Assembly (NCBI RefSeq): GCF_035975855.1
Contig: NZ_CP109055.1
Location: forward strand, 682,001-746,000
Direction of reading: 5' to 3'
DNA length: 64,000 nt
Source: Streptomyces sp. NBC_01304
GTDB lineage: Bacteria > Actinomycetota > Actinomycetes > Streptomycetales > Streptomycetaceae
Numbering within the stretch: the first letter of the stretch is position 1; every line of letters starts with the position of its first letter. The position numbers were made by a program, and so were the translations under genes. A model generated the notes under the pieces. That model saw nothing but the letters and a program-made list of their open reading frames with translations, was not told where the DNA came from and searched no databases. Shown piece after piece: positions 28,374 through 36,918 of this stretch.

Positions 28374-28446
28374 CGCCACACCAGCTCCATTCGGTTCGTC
28401 GACCATCGACAGCACGTGCGTCAATTGCCTTGGTAGCCGCGGCCTT

Positions 28447-28486
28447 TGACGTCGTGTGGAAAGCCTCCCAACGAATCACGACATCA
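28447..28486. promoter_or_regulatory. inverted repeat between ridA-like gene and WYL regulator
   Basis: TGACGTCGTG (28447-28456) and CACGACATCA (28477-28486) pair with one mismatch across 20 bases. This is a candidate binding site for the adjacent WYL regulator in the 142-base divergent gap. Confidence 0.45.
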
Positions 28487-28515
28487 ACTGTCATGTATGC
28501 CAGTAGGGTTCTGGG

Positions 28516-29490
28516 ATGCGCGCCGACCGACTGGTCTCCCTGGTGCTGTTGCTGCGTCGGCACGGCCGGTTGACCGCGCCCGCGCTGGCCCGCGAGCTCG
28601 AGGTGTCCACGCGCACCGTGCTGCGCGACATCGAGGCGCTGTCCGCGGCCGGCGTCCCGGTCTACGCCGAGCGCGGTCGGCACGGCGGTTTCGCGCTGTT
28701 GCCCGGATTCCAGACCGAGCTCACCGGGCTGAACCACGACGAGGCGCTTGCCCTGCTGGTCGCAGCATCACGGCGCGGCGCGCAGGTGTTCGGCCTCGGT
28801 TCGGCGCTCGCCTCGGCCATGCTCAAGGTGGTCGACGCGCTGCCCGAGAGCTATCGGAGCACCGCGAACGACGCGGCCCAGCGATGGCTGATCGACCCGG
28901 AGACCGACCTCCTCTCACGCCCACTGCTCGCCGAGGAGGTGCCCGACGCCGTCATGACCGAGGTCCGGCGCGCGGTGCTCGCCGGACACAAGCTGCGTAT
29001 CCGGTACGCGGCCGTGGACCAGGCCCCGAAGTGGCGCACGGTGGACCCGATCGGCCTGGTCGCCGTGCGCGACCAGGCCTACTTGTTGGCCAAGCGGTCC
29101 GGCGCGGACCGCACCTACAAGCTGTCCCGGGTGTCGGCCGCCGAGGAACTCCCCGAACCCGCACAGCGACCGGAGCAGGTCGACCTTGACCGGACCTGGC
29201 AGGAGCGCAGCACGCGGTTCCGGACCGGCGGCGACCAGGTCACCGTGCTGGTACGGATGAACCCGGCGCGACGGGAGGAGCTGGTGCGCACCGCGCTGGC
29301 CATCCTCGCCGAAGAGGCCGACGCGGATGGCTGGTTGCGGCTGGAGGTCACCTTCCAGGATGCGCGTCACGCCGAGTGGGCGCTGTGGCAGCTCGCCACG
29401 AGCGCGGAAGCCCTGGCCCCGCAGTGGTTGCGCGCCTCCCTGCGCGAGCGCGCCGCCGAGATCGCCGGCTGGTACGGAGAGCCGTCCTGA
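28516..29490 (+). CDS. YafY/DeoR-type HTH regulator with WYL domain
   Basis: The 324-aa protein has an N-terminal HTH (RLTAPALARELEVSTRTVLRDIEALSAAGVPVYAERGRHGGF, key parts ELEVSTRTVLRDIEAL), a linker, and a WYL domain (LRIRYAAVDQAPKWRTVDPIGLVAVRDQAYLLA). A WCX-like C-terminus follows. WYL proteins sense small ligands or nucleic-acid damage signals. It is divergent from the Rid gene, which is its likeliest target. Confidence 0.9.
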   Translation: MRADRLVSLVLLLRRHGRLTAPALARELEVSTRTVLRDIEALSAAGVPVYAERGRHGGFALLPGFQTELTGLNHDEALALLVAASRRGAQVFGLGSALASAMLKVVDALPESYRSTANDAAQRWLIDPETDLLSRPLLAEEVPDAVMTEVRRAVLAGHKLRIRYAAVDQAPKWRTVDPIGLVAVRDQAYLLAKRSGADRTYKLSRVSAAEELPEPAQRPEQVDLDRTWQERSTRFRTGGDQVTVLVRMNPARREELVRTALAILAEEADADGWLRLEVTFQDARHAEWALWQLATSAEALAPQWLRASLRERAAEIAGWYGEPS

Positions 29491-29555
29491 GAAGAGCCGC
29501 GTGGCGCGGACCGCAGCCTTCGTGACGCGGACAAGCGTCCCGCCCCCGTTCCCCG

Positions 29556-30293
29556 TCAGCCCCAGGCAAGGACGCAGAAGACGTTGCCCTCCGGGTCGGC
29601 GAGCACCGTCCACGGGACGTCACCCTGGCCGAGGTCGACGTCCGTGGCGCCGAGCGCCCGCAGCCGGGCCACCTCCGCCGCCCTGTCGTCACCGCGGTGC
29701 GGCGCGACGTCGAGGTGGACGCGGTTCCGCGCGGTCAGCACACCGGGGGTGCGAAGAAACTCCAGGTAGGGGCCGACGCCTTGGGCGGAGTGCAGCTGCG
29801 CGTAATCGTCGGTCACCTCGTGCGGGGTCCAGTCCAACGCCTCGCCCCAGAAGCGGGCAAGGGCCCGCGGCTCCGCGCAGTCGACGACCACTGCGGCGAT
29901 CGGCCCCGTGTCCCGGTAGACCTCCCGCGGCTCCAGGACGCAGAAGACGTTGCCCTCCGGGTCGGCAAGCACCGTCCAGGGGACATCGCCCTGGCCCACA
30001 TCGGCGGGCGTCGCGCCGAGATCCTTCAGACGCGCGACCAACTCCGCCTGATGCGCCGCAGAGGTGGTGGCGAGATCGAGGTGCACGCGGCATGTCGCCG
30101 TTTCGGGGTCCGGCACCGTGACGACATCGACACAAATGGCTCCGGACTCCGGAAAGGCAAAGCCCTCGGGTCGCACGCGGGTCACACCGGGAGTCCCGCC
30201 GGAAGCACCCCAGCCGAGCGCCTCCGCCCAGAACCGGCCGAGCACGGCGTTGTCGCCGGCCTTGAAGTTCACCTGAAGCAGTCCCAGCGCCAT
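29556..30293 (-). CDS. double VOC-domain protein
   Basis: The 245 residues form two VOC modules, each ending in the same string GQGDVPWTVLADPEGNVFCVL (at about residues 104-124 and 222-242, shown here in full as a motif of about 20). The N-terminal half of each (ALGLLQVNFKAGDNAVLGRFWAEALGW; AAVVVDCAEPRALARFWGEALDW) also matches, so an internal duplication is clear. The nearly identical ends suggest a recent or gene-converted duplication. ATG at 30293 is used. Function unknown; some such proteins bind antibiotics. Confidence 0.85.
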   Translation of the reverse strand: MALGLLQVNFKAGDNAVLGRFWAEALGWGASGGTPGVTRVRPEGFAFPESGAICVDVVTVPDPETATCRVHLDLATTSAAHQAELVARLKDLGATPADVGQGDVPWTVLADPEGNVFCVLEPREVYRDTGPIAAVVVDCAEPRALARFWGEALDWTPHEVTDDYAQLHSAQGVGPYLEFLRTPGVLTARNRVHLDVAPHRGDDRAAEVARLRALGATDVDLGQGDVPWTVLADPEGNVFCVLAWG

Positions 30294-30462
30294 GCCGCCA
30301 ACCCTATGCCGGGGTGGATCGAGGGTGCCGCGCGGAACGATGCGCCACGGATGTGGAACTGTCGTGTGAGGATTCCGCATGCCGAAACCGTAGGGCGCCA
30401 CGTCCGTTGGGCCGGGGAGAGGTTCCCCCGCGTTCGGTCCCTTGTACTGACGGAGTGAGGCC

Positions 30463-31671
30463 ATGGCCGCGCCCAACGACTCTCTGCTGAGCCTGATCCG
30501 TGAAGCGGGCTGGACGTATGAAGCCCTGGCACGTCGCGTCAACGAGGGCGCCCGGCAGCGCGCGCTGGACACCACGTACGACCGTACGGCGGTGGCGCAC
30601 TGGGTCCGCGGCTCTCGGCCCCGCCGCCCCGTCCCGGACCTGCTCTGCGAACTCTTCACCCAACGCCTCGGGCGGTTGGTCGAGCCGGTGCACCTGGGGC
30701 TGGCCGATGCGCGGCCCCCAGCACTCGAAGGCGCGGCATCGCTGCTCGCCGCCATCCCCGGTCTCGAGCCGAACAGCATGCAAAGCGGGGGCTCCTCCCA
30801 TACCCGCGTACCCGAACAGCGTGGACGCCCGGGACAGACCGTGCCGGCCTCGCGGGCGCAGGTGTGGCGCGGCGCCGAGCGGTTCTTCGTGCAGCAGACG
30901 AGGGCGCTCGGCGGAAGACACACCGAGCCGGTGCTGTCGGCCTACCTGCGCTCCACGTTCGGCCTCGCGGACGGAGCGCTGCGTACGGAGGCGGAGGCAC
31001 GCGTGGGACTGGTCCATGCCGCGCGCACCGCCGTGCTCCTGGCCGGCAGCTACACCGACGCCTGCCGCACCCGGGAGGCGCAGGACGCCTTGATCGCCGC
31101 CGAGGCGCTGGCCGACTACGCGCAGGACCGCTCCGTCCAAGCCATCGCGCTGCGGCAGTTGAGCGAGAACGCCCTGCAACAGGGCGGGACGGCGCGCGCG
31201 GCGGCCTATCTCCACCGCGCCCTGGAAGTCTCCGACCGCACCCCCGGCCCGGTACGCGCGTACGTCGCCACGCAGGCCGCCCGAGTATGTGCGGCCCGCG
31301 CCGAGCGGCGCCAGGCCCTGGAGTGGTTGCAGACCGCGTTCCGGCTGCTGCCCCAGCACAGCGAGGGCGAGGATCCCTTCGCCGTCTACCCGGCGGCCGC
31401 CCTGCACTACCAGCAGGCTGCCGTCCTGCTCCGCCTCGGCGAACCGCGCGAGGCCCATGCCGCGCTCACCGCCTCGTTCGACGAGCGGCCGACCCAGGAA
31501 GCACGATCGATCCTGTTCACCCTGCTCGCCAGGGGCTGGCTGCATCACGCCGAGGGGCGCCGGGCAGAAGCCGCCGAGAGCGCGGACGCCGCCGAGGAAA
31601 TGAACGCCACCATCGCTTCGACAAGAGCGGCCCGCGACATTGCACGGATCCGCTCCGCCCAACACCCATGA
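30463..31671 (+). CDS. TPR-type transcriptional-regulator-like protein
   Basis: The 402-aa protein begins with an atypical HTH-like region (SLIREAGWTYEALARRVN, AVAHWVRGSRPRRPVPDLLCELF), then an alpha-helical region of TPR-like repeats from about residue 165 (ARTAVLLAGSYTDA, ALRQLSENALQQGG, AHALT-type helices). Such proteins are abundant in Streptomyces and resemble NsdA/BldD-associated sporulation regulators; the family has no single assigned function. It starts with ATG at 30463 and is followed by a long gap. Confidence 0.7.
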   Translation: MAAPNDSLLSLIREAGWTYEALARRVNEGARQRALDTTYDRTAVAHWVRGSRPRRPVPDLLCELFTQRLGRLVEPVHLGLADARPPALEGAASLLAAIPGLEPNSMQSGGSSHTRVPEQRGRPGQTVPASRAQVWRGAERFFVQQTRALGGRHTEPVLSAYLRSTFGLADGALRTEAEARVGLVHAARTAVLLAGSYTDACRTREAQDALIAAEALADYAQDRSVQAIALRQLSENALQQGGTARAAAYLHRALEVSDRTPGPVRAYVATQAARVCAARAERRQALEWLQTAFRLLPQHSEGEDPFAVYPAAALHYQQAAVLLRLGEPREAHAALTASFDERPTQEARSILFTLLARGWLHHAEGRRAEAAESADAAEEMNATIASTRAARDIARIRSAQHP

Positions 31672-32330
31672 GCAACGCTCCCCGCGTTGGCGCGAACATG
31701 CGCACGTCGCACAGATCATCGAGCATGAAGACATGAATGATCCCTGGCTCGTCGCAGAGCTCCTACACGCCCACAGCCCCCACTCGCCCACCACCCCGAC
31801 GCCGTTGCGTCCCGGATCCGGTGCGGACAGCGCTCGCCACGGACGGACACAGAAGCTTCGCTCCCCGAATTCAACACGTTCAACAACGGCCCGGGGCGTG
31901 GCGACCGCCTTGCCGGACAGGCCAGTTATTGACTGACCCGGCGAAGGGAACGACTGGGGCTTTTCGACCCCCCTCCCCCTCGTCATCCCGGCGCCACAAT
32001 GGCGGCAAATCTTCACCCCTTGGCGTGACTCTCTTTCAGCGCAGCGGCCGTAACGTTTCCGCCAGAAGCCCCTTTGAGCTGCGCGATCGCCTCCGCTTCC
32101 CATTTCTAGGTTCTTCGTTCGAAGAACAGCCTGTTCTCCCCAAGATCCTTTGCGGCCTTATGGTCATGCCGATTCCAGCAGGACGTGATCTTGGGTGAGG
32201 TGTGGGTGTCTGGCGAACTCTTGTGCTGCGCCGCAGAGTTGAGGCTCTGTGGTGCAGCGGGGCGAAGTCCGCGACCCGAGGCTTTGGCGCTGTCCCGGCG
32301 GGCCCTGGGCCGGGACAGGGCCGCCCGGTG
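31672..32330. other. 659-base intergenic region before the ketosynthase cluster
   Basis: No convincing coding frame was found. The right half is less GC-rich than its surroundings (for example 32081-32175) and should hold the promoter of the ketosynthase operon. It contains one perfect palindrome at 32110-32127. The first 250 bases hold nothing identifiable. Confidence 0.5.
32110..32127. promoter_or_regulatory. palindrome GTTCTTC-GTTC-GAAGAAC
   Basis: Perfect seven-base arms around a four-base centre, about 200 bases before the first ketosynthase gene. It could be an operator or a small RNA hairpin; the absence of an upstream gene nearby makes a terminator less likely. Confidence 0.45.
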
Positions 32331-33413
32331 ATGCTCCCTCTCGGATCCGGCCCGGCCGGGCAGCGGGCAGCCGTGCTCGAAGGTCTCGCCGGGATGGTGC
32401 CGCCGCGCGCGGTCACCAACGACGAGCTGCCGCCCGGCTGGGGCACCGACGACGCATGGGTACGCCGGCGCACCGGCATCGGGACACGGCATTGGGTCGC
32501 CCCGGGGGTCTCGACCGGGGACCTGGCCGTCGAGGCCGCACAACGCGCCCTCGACTCGGCAGCACTCGACCCGGCAGCCGCCGCGCCGATCGACGCGGTC
32601 ATCGTGGCCACGTCGACTCCGGACCGGCCGATGCCCGCCATGGCACCGCAGCTGGCGCACCGGCTCGGGCTCGGCGAGGTGGCGGCGTGGGACGTCGCCG
32701 CCGCGTGCAGCGGTTTCGTGTACGCCCTCGCCACCGCCGCCGGGGTGATCGGAGCAGGCATCGCCCACCGGGTGCTCGTCGTCGCCGCCGAGGTGTACTC
32801 CACCCTGATCGCCCCGGACGACCGCAGCGCGGGCGTCGTCTTCGCGGACGGTGCGGGCGCGGTGCTGCTGCGCCGGGGCGAGCACGGCGAACCCGGCAGC
32901 GTCCTGGGCTTCGACCTCGGCAGTGACGGCTCCGGACACGAGCTGATCGAAGTACCGGGCGGCGGTGCACTCGCCCGGTCCGCGCCCCACCGGTACACCC
33001 GGGCGGACCTGCATTTCCGGATGCGGGGACGCGACGTCTTCCAGCACGCCGTCACCCGCATGACCCTGTCCTCACAACTTCTGCTCAAGAACGTCGGCTG
33101 GTCGGTGGACGACGTCGACCGGTTCGTCGCGCACCAGGCCAACGCCCGCATCCTGAGCGCCGTCGGCGAACGCATCCCCGTCCCCGCCGACCGACACGTC
33201 GCCAACATCGACAAGGTCGGCAACACCGGGGCGGCCTCCATTCCGCTGGCGCTCGCCGACGCCGCCGCAAGCGGCCGGCTCCGCGCCGGGGACCGCGTCC
33301 TGCTCACCTCCTTCGGCGCCGGACTCACCTGGGGCTCCGCAGCCCTGCTGTGGCCCGACCTCGGCCCGGTCCCGCCGGTCGACCACGCCGACGGTCCACC
33401 GCGCTCCGCCTGA
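32331..33413 (+). CDS. 3-oxoacyl-ACP synthase III (FabH-like)
   Basis: The 360-aa protein is a KAS III with a complete catalytic triad: Cys126 in AAACSGFVYAL, His268 in VAHQANARIL and Asn298 in KVGNTGAASIP. RRTGIGTRHW near the N-terminus is also typical of FabH. It would condense a CoA-linked starter with malonyl-ACP to give a beta-ketoacyl-ACP. The start is ATG at 32331, or GTG three bases earlier. It opens a six-gene operon with its own ACP 73 bases downstream, so it probably serves a dedicated pathway rather than bulk fatty-acid synthesis. Confidence 0.92.
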   Translation: MLPLGSGPAGQRAAVLEGLAGMVPPRAVTNDELPPGWGTDDAWVRRRTGIGTRHWVAPGVSTGDLAVEAAQRALDSAALDPAAAAPIDAVIVATSTPDRPMPAMAPQLAHRLGLGEVAAWDVAAACSGFVYALATAAGVIGAGIAHRVLVVAAEVYSTLIAPDDRSAGVVFADGAGAVLLRRGEHGEPGSVLGFDLGSDGSGHELIEVPGGGALARSAPHRYTRADLHFRMRGRDVFQHAVTRMTLSSQLLLKNVGWSVDDVDRFVAHQANARILSAVGERIPVPADRHVANIDKVGNTGAASIPLALADAAASGRLRAGDRVLLTSFGAGLTWGSAALLWPDLGPVPPVDHADGPPRSA

Positions 33414-33486
33414 GCGGCAGTTCCGCTCCCGCCCCGCAGTCCTTCCCCCGCAATTTCCCGTTCCACCCCACTGAAAGGGCACCGCC

Positions 33487-33735
33487 ATGTCTGCGATCGA
33501 CAGCGCGATCCACTCCGTACTGACCGGAAAGTTCGAGGTCGCACAGGACCACATCCGGCCCGAGGCCACACTGGAAAGCCTCGACCTCGACTCGCTCGCC
33601 CTGGCCGAACTCGCCCTGGCCCTGCAGGAGGAGCTGGGCGTGGAGGTGCACGAGCACGAGGCGACGAAGAGCACCACGGTCGGCGAACTCACCGCCACCC
33701 TGGCCGCCAAGCGCACCGCGGCAGGGGTGCTGTGA
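33487..33735 (+). CDS. acyl carrier protein
   Basis: The 82-aa acidic protein has the phosphopantetheine site LDLDSLALAEL with Ser36 and the rest of the four-helix fold (LQEELGVEVHEHEATKSTTVGEL). It carries acyl intermediates for the surrounding ketosynthases. AAAGGGC precedes the ATG. Its stop codon overlaps the GTG start of the FabF-type gene. Confidence 0.92.
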   Translation: MSAIDSAIHSVLTGKFEVAQDHIRPEATLESLDLDSLALAELALALQEELGVEVHEHEATKSTTVGELTATLAAKRTAAGVL

Positions 33736-34961
33736 CGGCTTCTCGCCGCGCGGTCGCCATCACCGGTCTGGGGCTCATCACCCCGGCCGGTGTCGGTCGC
33801 GAGGAAACCTGGACCGGCGTACTGCGCGGCGAGTCCACGGCAGCCCACGACCCCCTGCTCAAAGAGCTTCCCGTCGACTTCTCCTGCCGCATTCCCACGA
33901 TGACGCCGCAACAGGGCCGGATCGGCGGCGGCAAGGCGTGGCGGATGGGACGGTTCTCCCAGCTCGCCGTGCTCGCCGCGCGCGAGGCCGTCGCCGACGC
34001 CGGTCTCGACCCGACGAGCTGGGACGGCGGCCGCGTGGCGGTCGTCATCGGCTCCGGGCTGGCCGGCGCCGCCCATCTGGAGGAACAGACGCTGCGCCTG
34101 CAGTCCGGCCCCGACCTCGTCTCCCCCGTCCTGATCCCGATGCTGATCTCCAACATGGCCGCCGGTGAGGTCCTCCTCGACCTGGGTGCGCGCGGCCCGT
34201 CCCTCGCGACGGAGACCGCGTGCGCCTCGGGGGCCAGCGCCCTGGCGGTCGCCCGTGACCTGCTGCTCTCCGGCGCCTGCGACATCGCGGTGGCCGGCGG
34301 CACCGAGGCGGCGATCAGCCCCGCGGTCACCGCCGGGTTCCAACGCATGGGCGCCCTGTCTACGCGTACCGCGGACCCTGCGGCCGCCTCCCGGCCGTTC
34401 GCCGCCGACCGCGACGGCTTCGTCATCTCCGAGGGCGCGGCCATCCTCGTGCTGGAGCGGGCCGAGGACGCGCACGCCCGTGGCCGACGAGGTTACGCCC
34501 ACCTTGCGGGCGTCGGCCTCAGCTCGGACGCCCACCACCCCACCGCTCCCGCCCCCGGCGGCACCGTGGCGGAGGTGGCGCTGCGCGCGGCGATCCACGA
34601 GGCCGGTCTCACGCCCGCGGACGTCGACCACGTGAACTCCCATGGCACATCGACCCCGTTGAACGATCAGACCGAGGGCGAGCTCATCGCACGGGTCCTG
34701 CCCCACCGGCCCACGGTGACCTCCGCCAAGGGCGTGCTCGGGCACAGTCTCGGTGCGGCCGGCGCCATCGAGGCGGCCCTGACGGCCCTGTCGATCCACC
34801 ACGCCACCGTCCCGCCCATCGCCAACCTCACCGCGGACACGCTCGCGTTCCCCCTGGACTGCGTGCTGGACCGGCCTCGGCGGCAGGCCGTACGGGCCGC
34901 GGCCAGCCATTCATTCGGGTTCGGCGGACACAACGTCGTGCTCGTCCTGTGCGCTGCCTGA
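33732..34961 (+). CDS. 3-oxoacyl-ACP synthase II (FabF-like)
   Basis: A full-length beta-ketoacyl synthase of 409 aa with Cys164 (TACASGASALA), His304 (NSHGTSTPLND) and His338 (VLGHSLGAAGAIE), plus the late FGFGGHN motif. It would elongate an acyl-ACP with malonyl-ACP. No chain-length factor (KS-beta) follows, so this is not a classical aromatic type II PKS. The GTG start overlaps the ACP stop (GTGA). Confidence 0.92.
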   Translation: MTASRRAVAITGLGLITPAGVGREETWTGVLRGESTAAHDPLLKELPVDFSCRIPTMTPQQGRIGGGKAWRMGRFSQLAVLAAREAVADAGLDPTSWDGGRVAVVIGSGLAGAAHLEEQTLRLQSGPDLVSPVLIPMLISNMAAGEVLLDLGARGPSLATETACASGASALAVARDLLLSGACDIAVAGGTEAAISPAVTAGFQRMGALSTRTADPAAASRPFAADRDGFVISEGAAILVLERAEDAHARGRRGYAHLAGVGLSSDAHHPTAPAPGGTVAEVALRAAIHEAGLTPADVDHVNSHGTSTPLNDQTEGELIARVLPHRPTVTSAKGVLGHSLGAAGAIEAALTALSIHHATVPPIANLTADTLAFPLDCVLDRPRRQAVRAAASHSFGFGGHNVVLVLCAA

Positions 34962-35007
34962 CCGCGACCACGCCGTCCCCGCCCCCCTTCAGGAAGTCAC
35001 CTCCCCT

Positions 35008-36003
35008 GTGACCGTGCACAGCGCGCTCGCCCACGCGAGCGTCCACATCCCACCCGGCCGCCAGACCGTGGCCGAGGCCGAGGACCGCTTCCGGGCCCAC
35101 AACCCCGGCATCACCCTGTCCCCCGGTGTCCTGCGGCACATGTACGGCCTCCTCGAGCGCACCGTGGCGCCCGCCGACGAGCAGCCCTCCGATCTCGCCG
35201 CCCACGCCGCGCGCACCTTGCTCGAAGAACACGGCACGGACCCCTCCGACATCGACCTGCTGCTGTTCGCCGGCATCCTCGCCGACATGGAGGAGCCGGC
35301 GACGGCCCACGTCGTCGCTGCCAAGCTGGGACTGGGGTGTCCCGTCTTCGACCTCAAGAACGCCTGCAACGGCGTCCTCAACGCCCTGGAGGTCGCCGAC
35401 TCGTTCATCAAGTCCGGCCAGTACCGGCGCATCCTGGTCACCACCGCCGAGGTCAGCACCCGCGAGAGCCGCTGGTCGGTGGACGAGCCCGCCGACGTCC
35501 TGCACGCGCTGCCGAGTCTGAGCACCGGCGACATGGGCTCGGCCGTCCTGGTCGAGGCGGCCGAGCGGCCCGGCATCCTCGGCAGCCGCTTCTTCGCCAA
35601 CTCGTGGGGCTGGCAGGCGGCGACACTGCCCAACCCGTACGCCCAGCACCGCACGCTCGGCCATCTGCGCATCGACTCGGCCGAGTTGCTGGCCTCCTTC
35701 GACGGCATGCCGGAACGGGTACGTGGCGCCCTTCACGACCTCGGGGTCAAACCCGACGACCTGGACCTCGCCTGCATCCACCAGCCGTCCGTCGCGTTCA
35801 CCAAGGTCGCCTGCGAGTGGGTCGGCGTGGAGCAGGAGCAGATCCTGGCGACCTTCCCCCAGCACGGCAACGTCGCCACCAACACCATCCCCCTGCAGCT
35901 GGCCACCGCCCTGCGCACCGGGCGCCTGCAACGCGGCGACCTGGTCGGCCTGTTCGGCTTCGCCAGCGGCGCCAGCAGCGGCCTGATGCTGTGCGAATGG
36001 TGA
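35008..36003 (+). CDS. second KAS III-like enzyme (divergent FabH homologue)
   Basis: At 331 aa this is a diverged thiolase-fold KAS III with an intact triad: Cys120 (LKNACNGVLNAL), His258 (ACIHQPSVAF) and Asn288 (QHGNVATNTIP). The N-terminal region is unlike that of the first KAS III, and the RTGI motif is missing (MYGLLERTVAP instead). Enzymes of this branch include acyltransferases and ketosynthases that join two acyl units, as in CerJ-, PqsD- or pyrone-forming types. It could therefore release or cyclise the product made by the first KAS. The GTG start follows 46 bases after the FabF-type gene. Confidence 0.87.
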   Translation: MTVHSALAHASVHIPPGRQTVAEAEDRFRAHNPGITLSPGVLRHMYGLLERTVAPADEQPSDLAAHAARTLLEEHGTDPSDIDLLLFAGILADMEEPATAHVVAAKLGLGCPVFDLKNACNGVLNALEVADSFIKSGQYRRILVTTAEVSTRESRWSVDEPADVLHALPSLSTGDMGSAVLVEAAERPGILGSRFFANSWGWQAATLPNPYAQHRTLGHLRIDSAELLASFDGMPERVRGALHDLGVKPDDLDLACIHQPSVAFTKVACEWVGVEQEQILATFPQHGNVATNTIPLQLATALRTGRLQRGDLVGLFGFASGASSGLMLCEW

Positions 36004-36052
36004 GCCCGTGCCCCACGCCCACCCGGCCGATCCCTCACTTCGGAGTCACCCG

Positions 36053-36883
36053 ATGCCCCTCCCCTCCCCCGCGCCAACCACTTCACAGGGCCCCGGTGAG
36101 GCAGCGCCCCGTATCGCTCCCGTGCCACCGGAGCAGTGGCCCGAGGCCCTGCACTCGGTCCTCGACGCGTCCCGCAAGGACGGGCCCGGCCGGACCAACC
36201 TCTTCGGCACGCTCGCCCACCATCTGCCGCTGGCCCAGGCCTGGTTGGCGCTCGCCCGCGTACTGACGCACGACGGCGCCCTGTCCGCACGCGACCGCGA
36301 ACTGGTCATCCTGCGCACCGCGCACCGGCTCGACTGTGCCTTCGTCCACGACCGCCACACGGGCCAAGCGCGGCACGCCGGGCTGGGGCCCGACGAGACG
36401 GCGGCGACCGCGGCGCCTCTTTCCGCACACGTCTGGTCCTCTGACGATCTGTCACTCCTGCAGACGGTCGACGCGCTGGCCGACCACACCGACGTACCGG
36501 ATGACTTGTGGGAGCGGCTGGCCGGGCGCCTGCACCCCGACCAGCTGGTCGAGTTCCTGCTCCTTGCCGGGCAGACGGCGACGATGTGCATGACGCTGCG
36601 CACCCTGCGCACGCCACCCGACACTCCCAGCCCCACCGGGCCGCCGTCCGCTCGGGCCTGCGATGCCGTCCCGCACCAGGCGTTCGACGTACGCATCGAC
36701 CGCGAGCGGTGCTGCAGCTCGGGCCAGTGCGTCGGCACCGCCCCCGACGTCTTCGAGCAGAACGACGAGGACGGACTGGTGATGCTCCGCCCCGGGCACC
36801 GGGCAGCCACCGTGCAGGGCGCGGTCCGGCTGGCGGCCGCGCTGTGCCCCGGTGGAGCGATCACCGTCACCCCGAAGCCCTGA
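36053..36883 (+). CDS. carboxymuconolactone decarboxylase-like domain fused to [3Fe-4S] ferredoxin
   Basis: Residues about 25-175 form a CMD/AhpD-like helical domain (LSARDRELVILRTAHRLDCAFVHDRHTGQARHAGL, key part LDCAFVHDRHTG). Residues 205-276 form a P450-type ferredoxin with Cys220 (RCCSSGQC), Cys226 and distal Cys265 (ALCPGGAI) as cluster ligands, consistent with [3Fe-4S]. The ferredoxin half surely serves the P450 gene 35 bases downstream. The CMD half, more usually a separate protein, may act on the acyl product. ATG at 36053 is taken (GGAG eight bases before); a GTG 45 bases upstream is possible. Confidence 0.82.
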   Translation: MPLPSPAPTTSQGPGEAAPRIAPVPPEQWPEALHSVLDASRKDGPGRTNLFGTLAHHLPLAQAWLALARVLTHDGALSARDRELVILRTAHRLDCAFVHDRHTGQARHAGLGPDETAATAAPLSAHVWSSDDLSLLQTVDALADHTDVPDDLWERLAGRLHPDQLVEFLLLAGQTATMCMTLRTLRTPPDTPSPTGPPSARACDAVPHQAFDVRIDRERCCSSGQCVGTAPDVFEQNDEDGLVMLRPGHRAATVQGAVRLAAALCPGGAITVTPKP

Positions 36884-36918
36884 GCAGCCCTTCCCCGCCA
36901 CCGGAAAGACCCCTCCCC

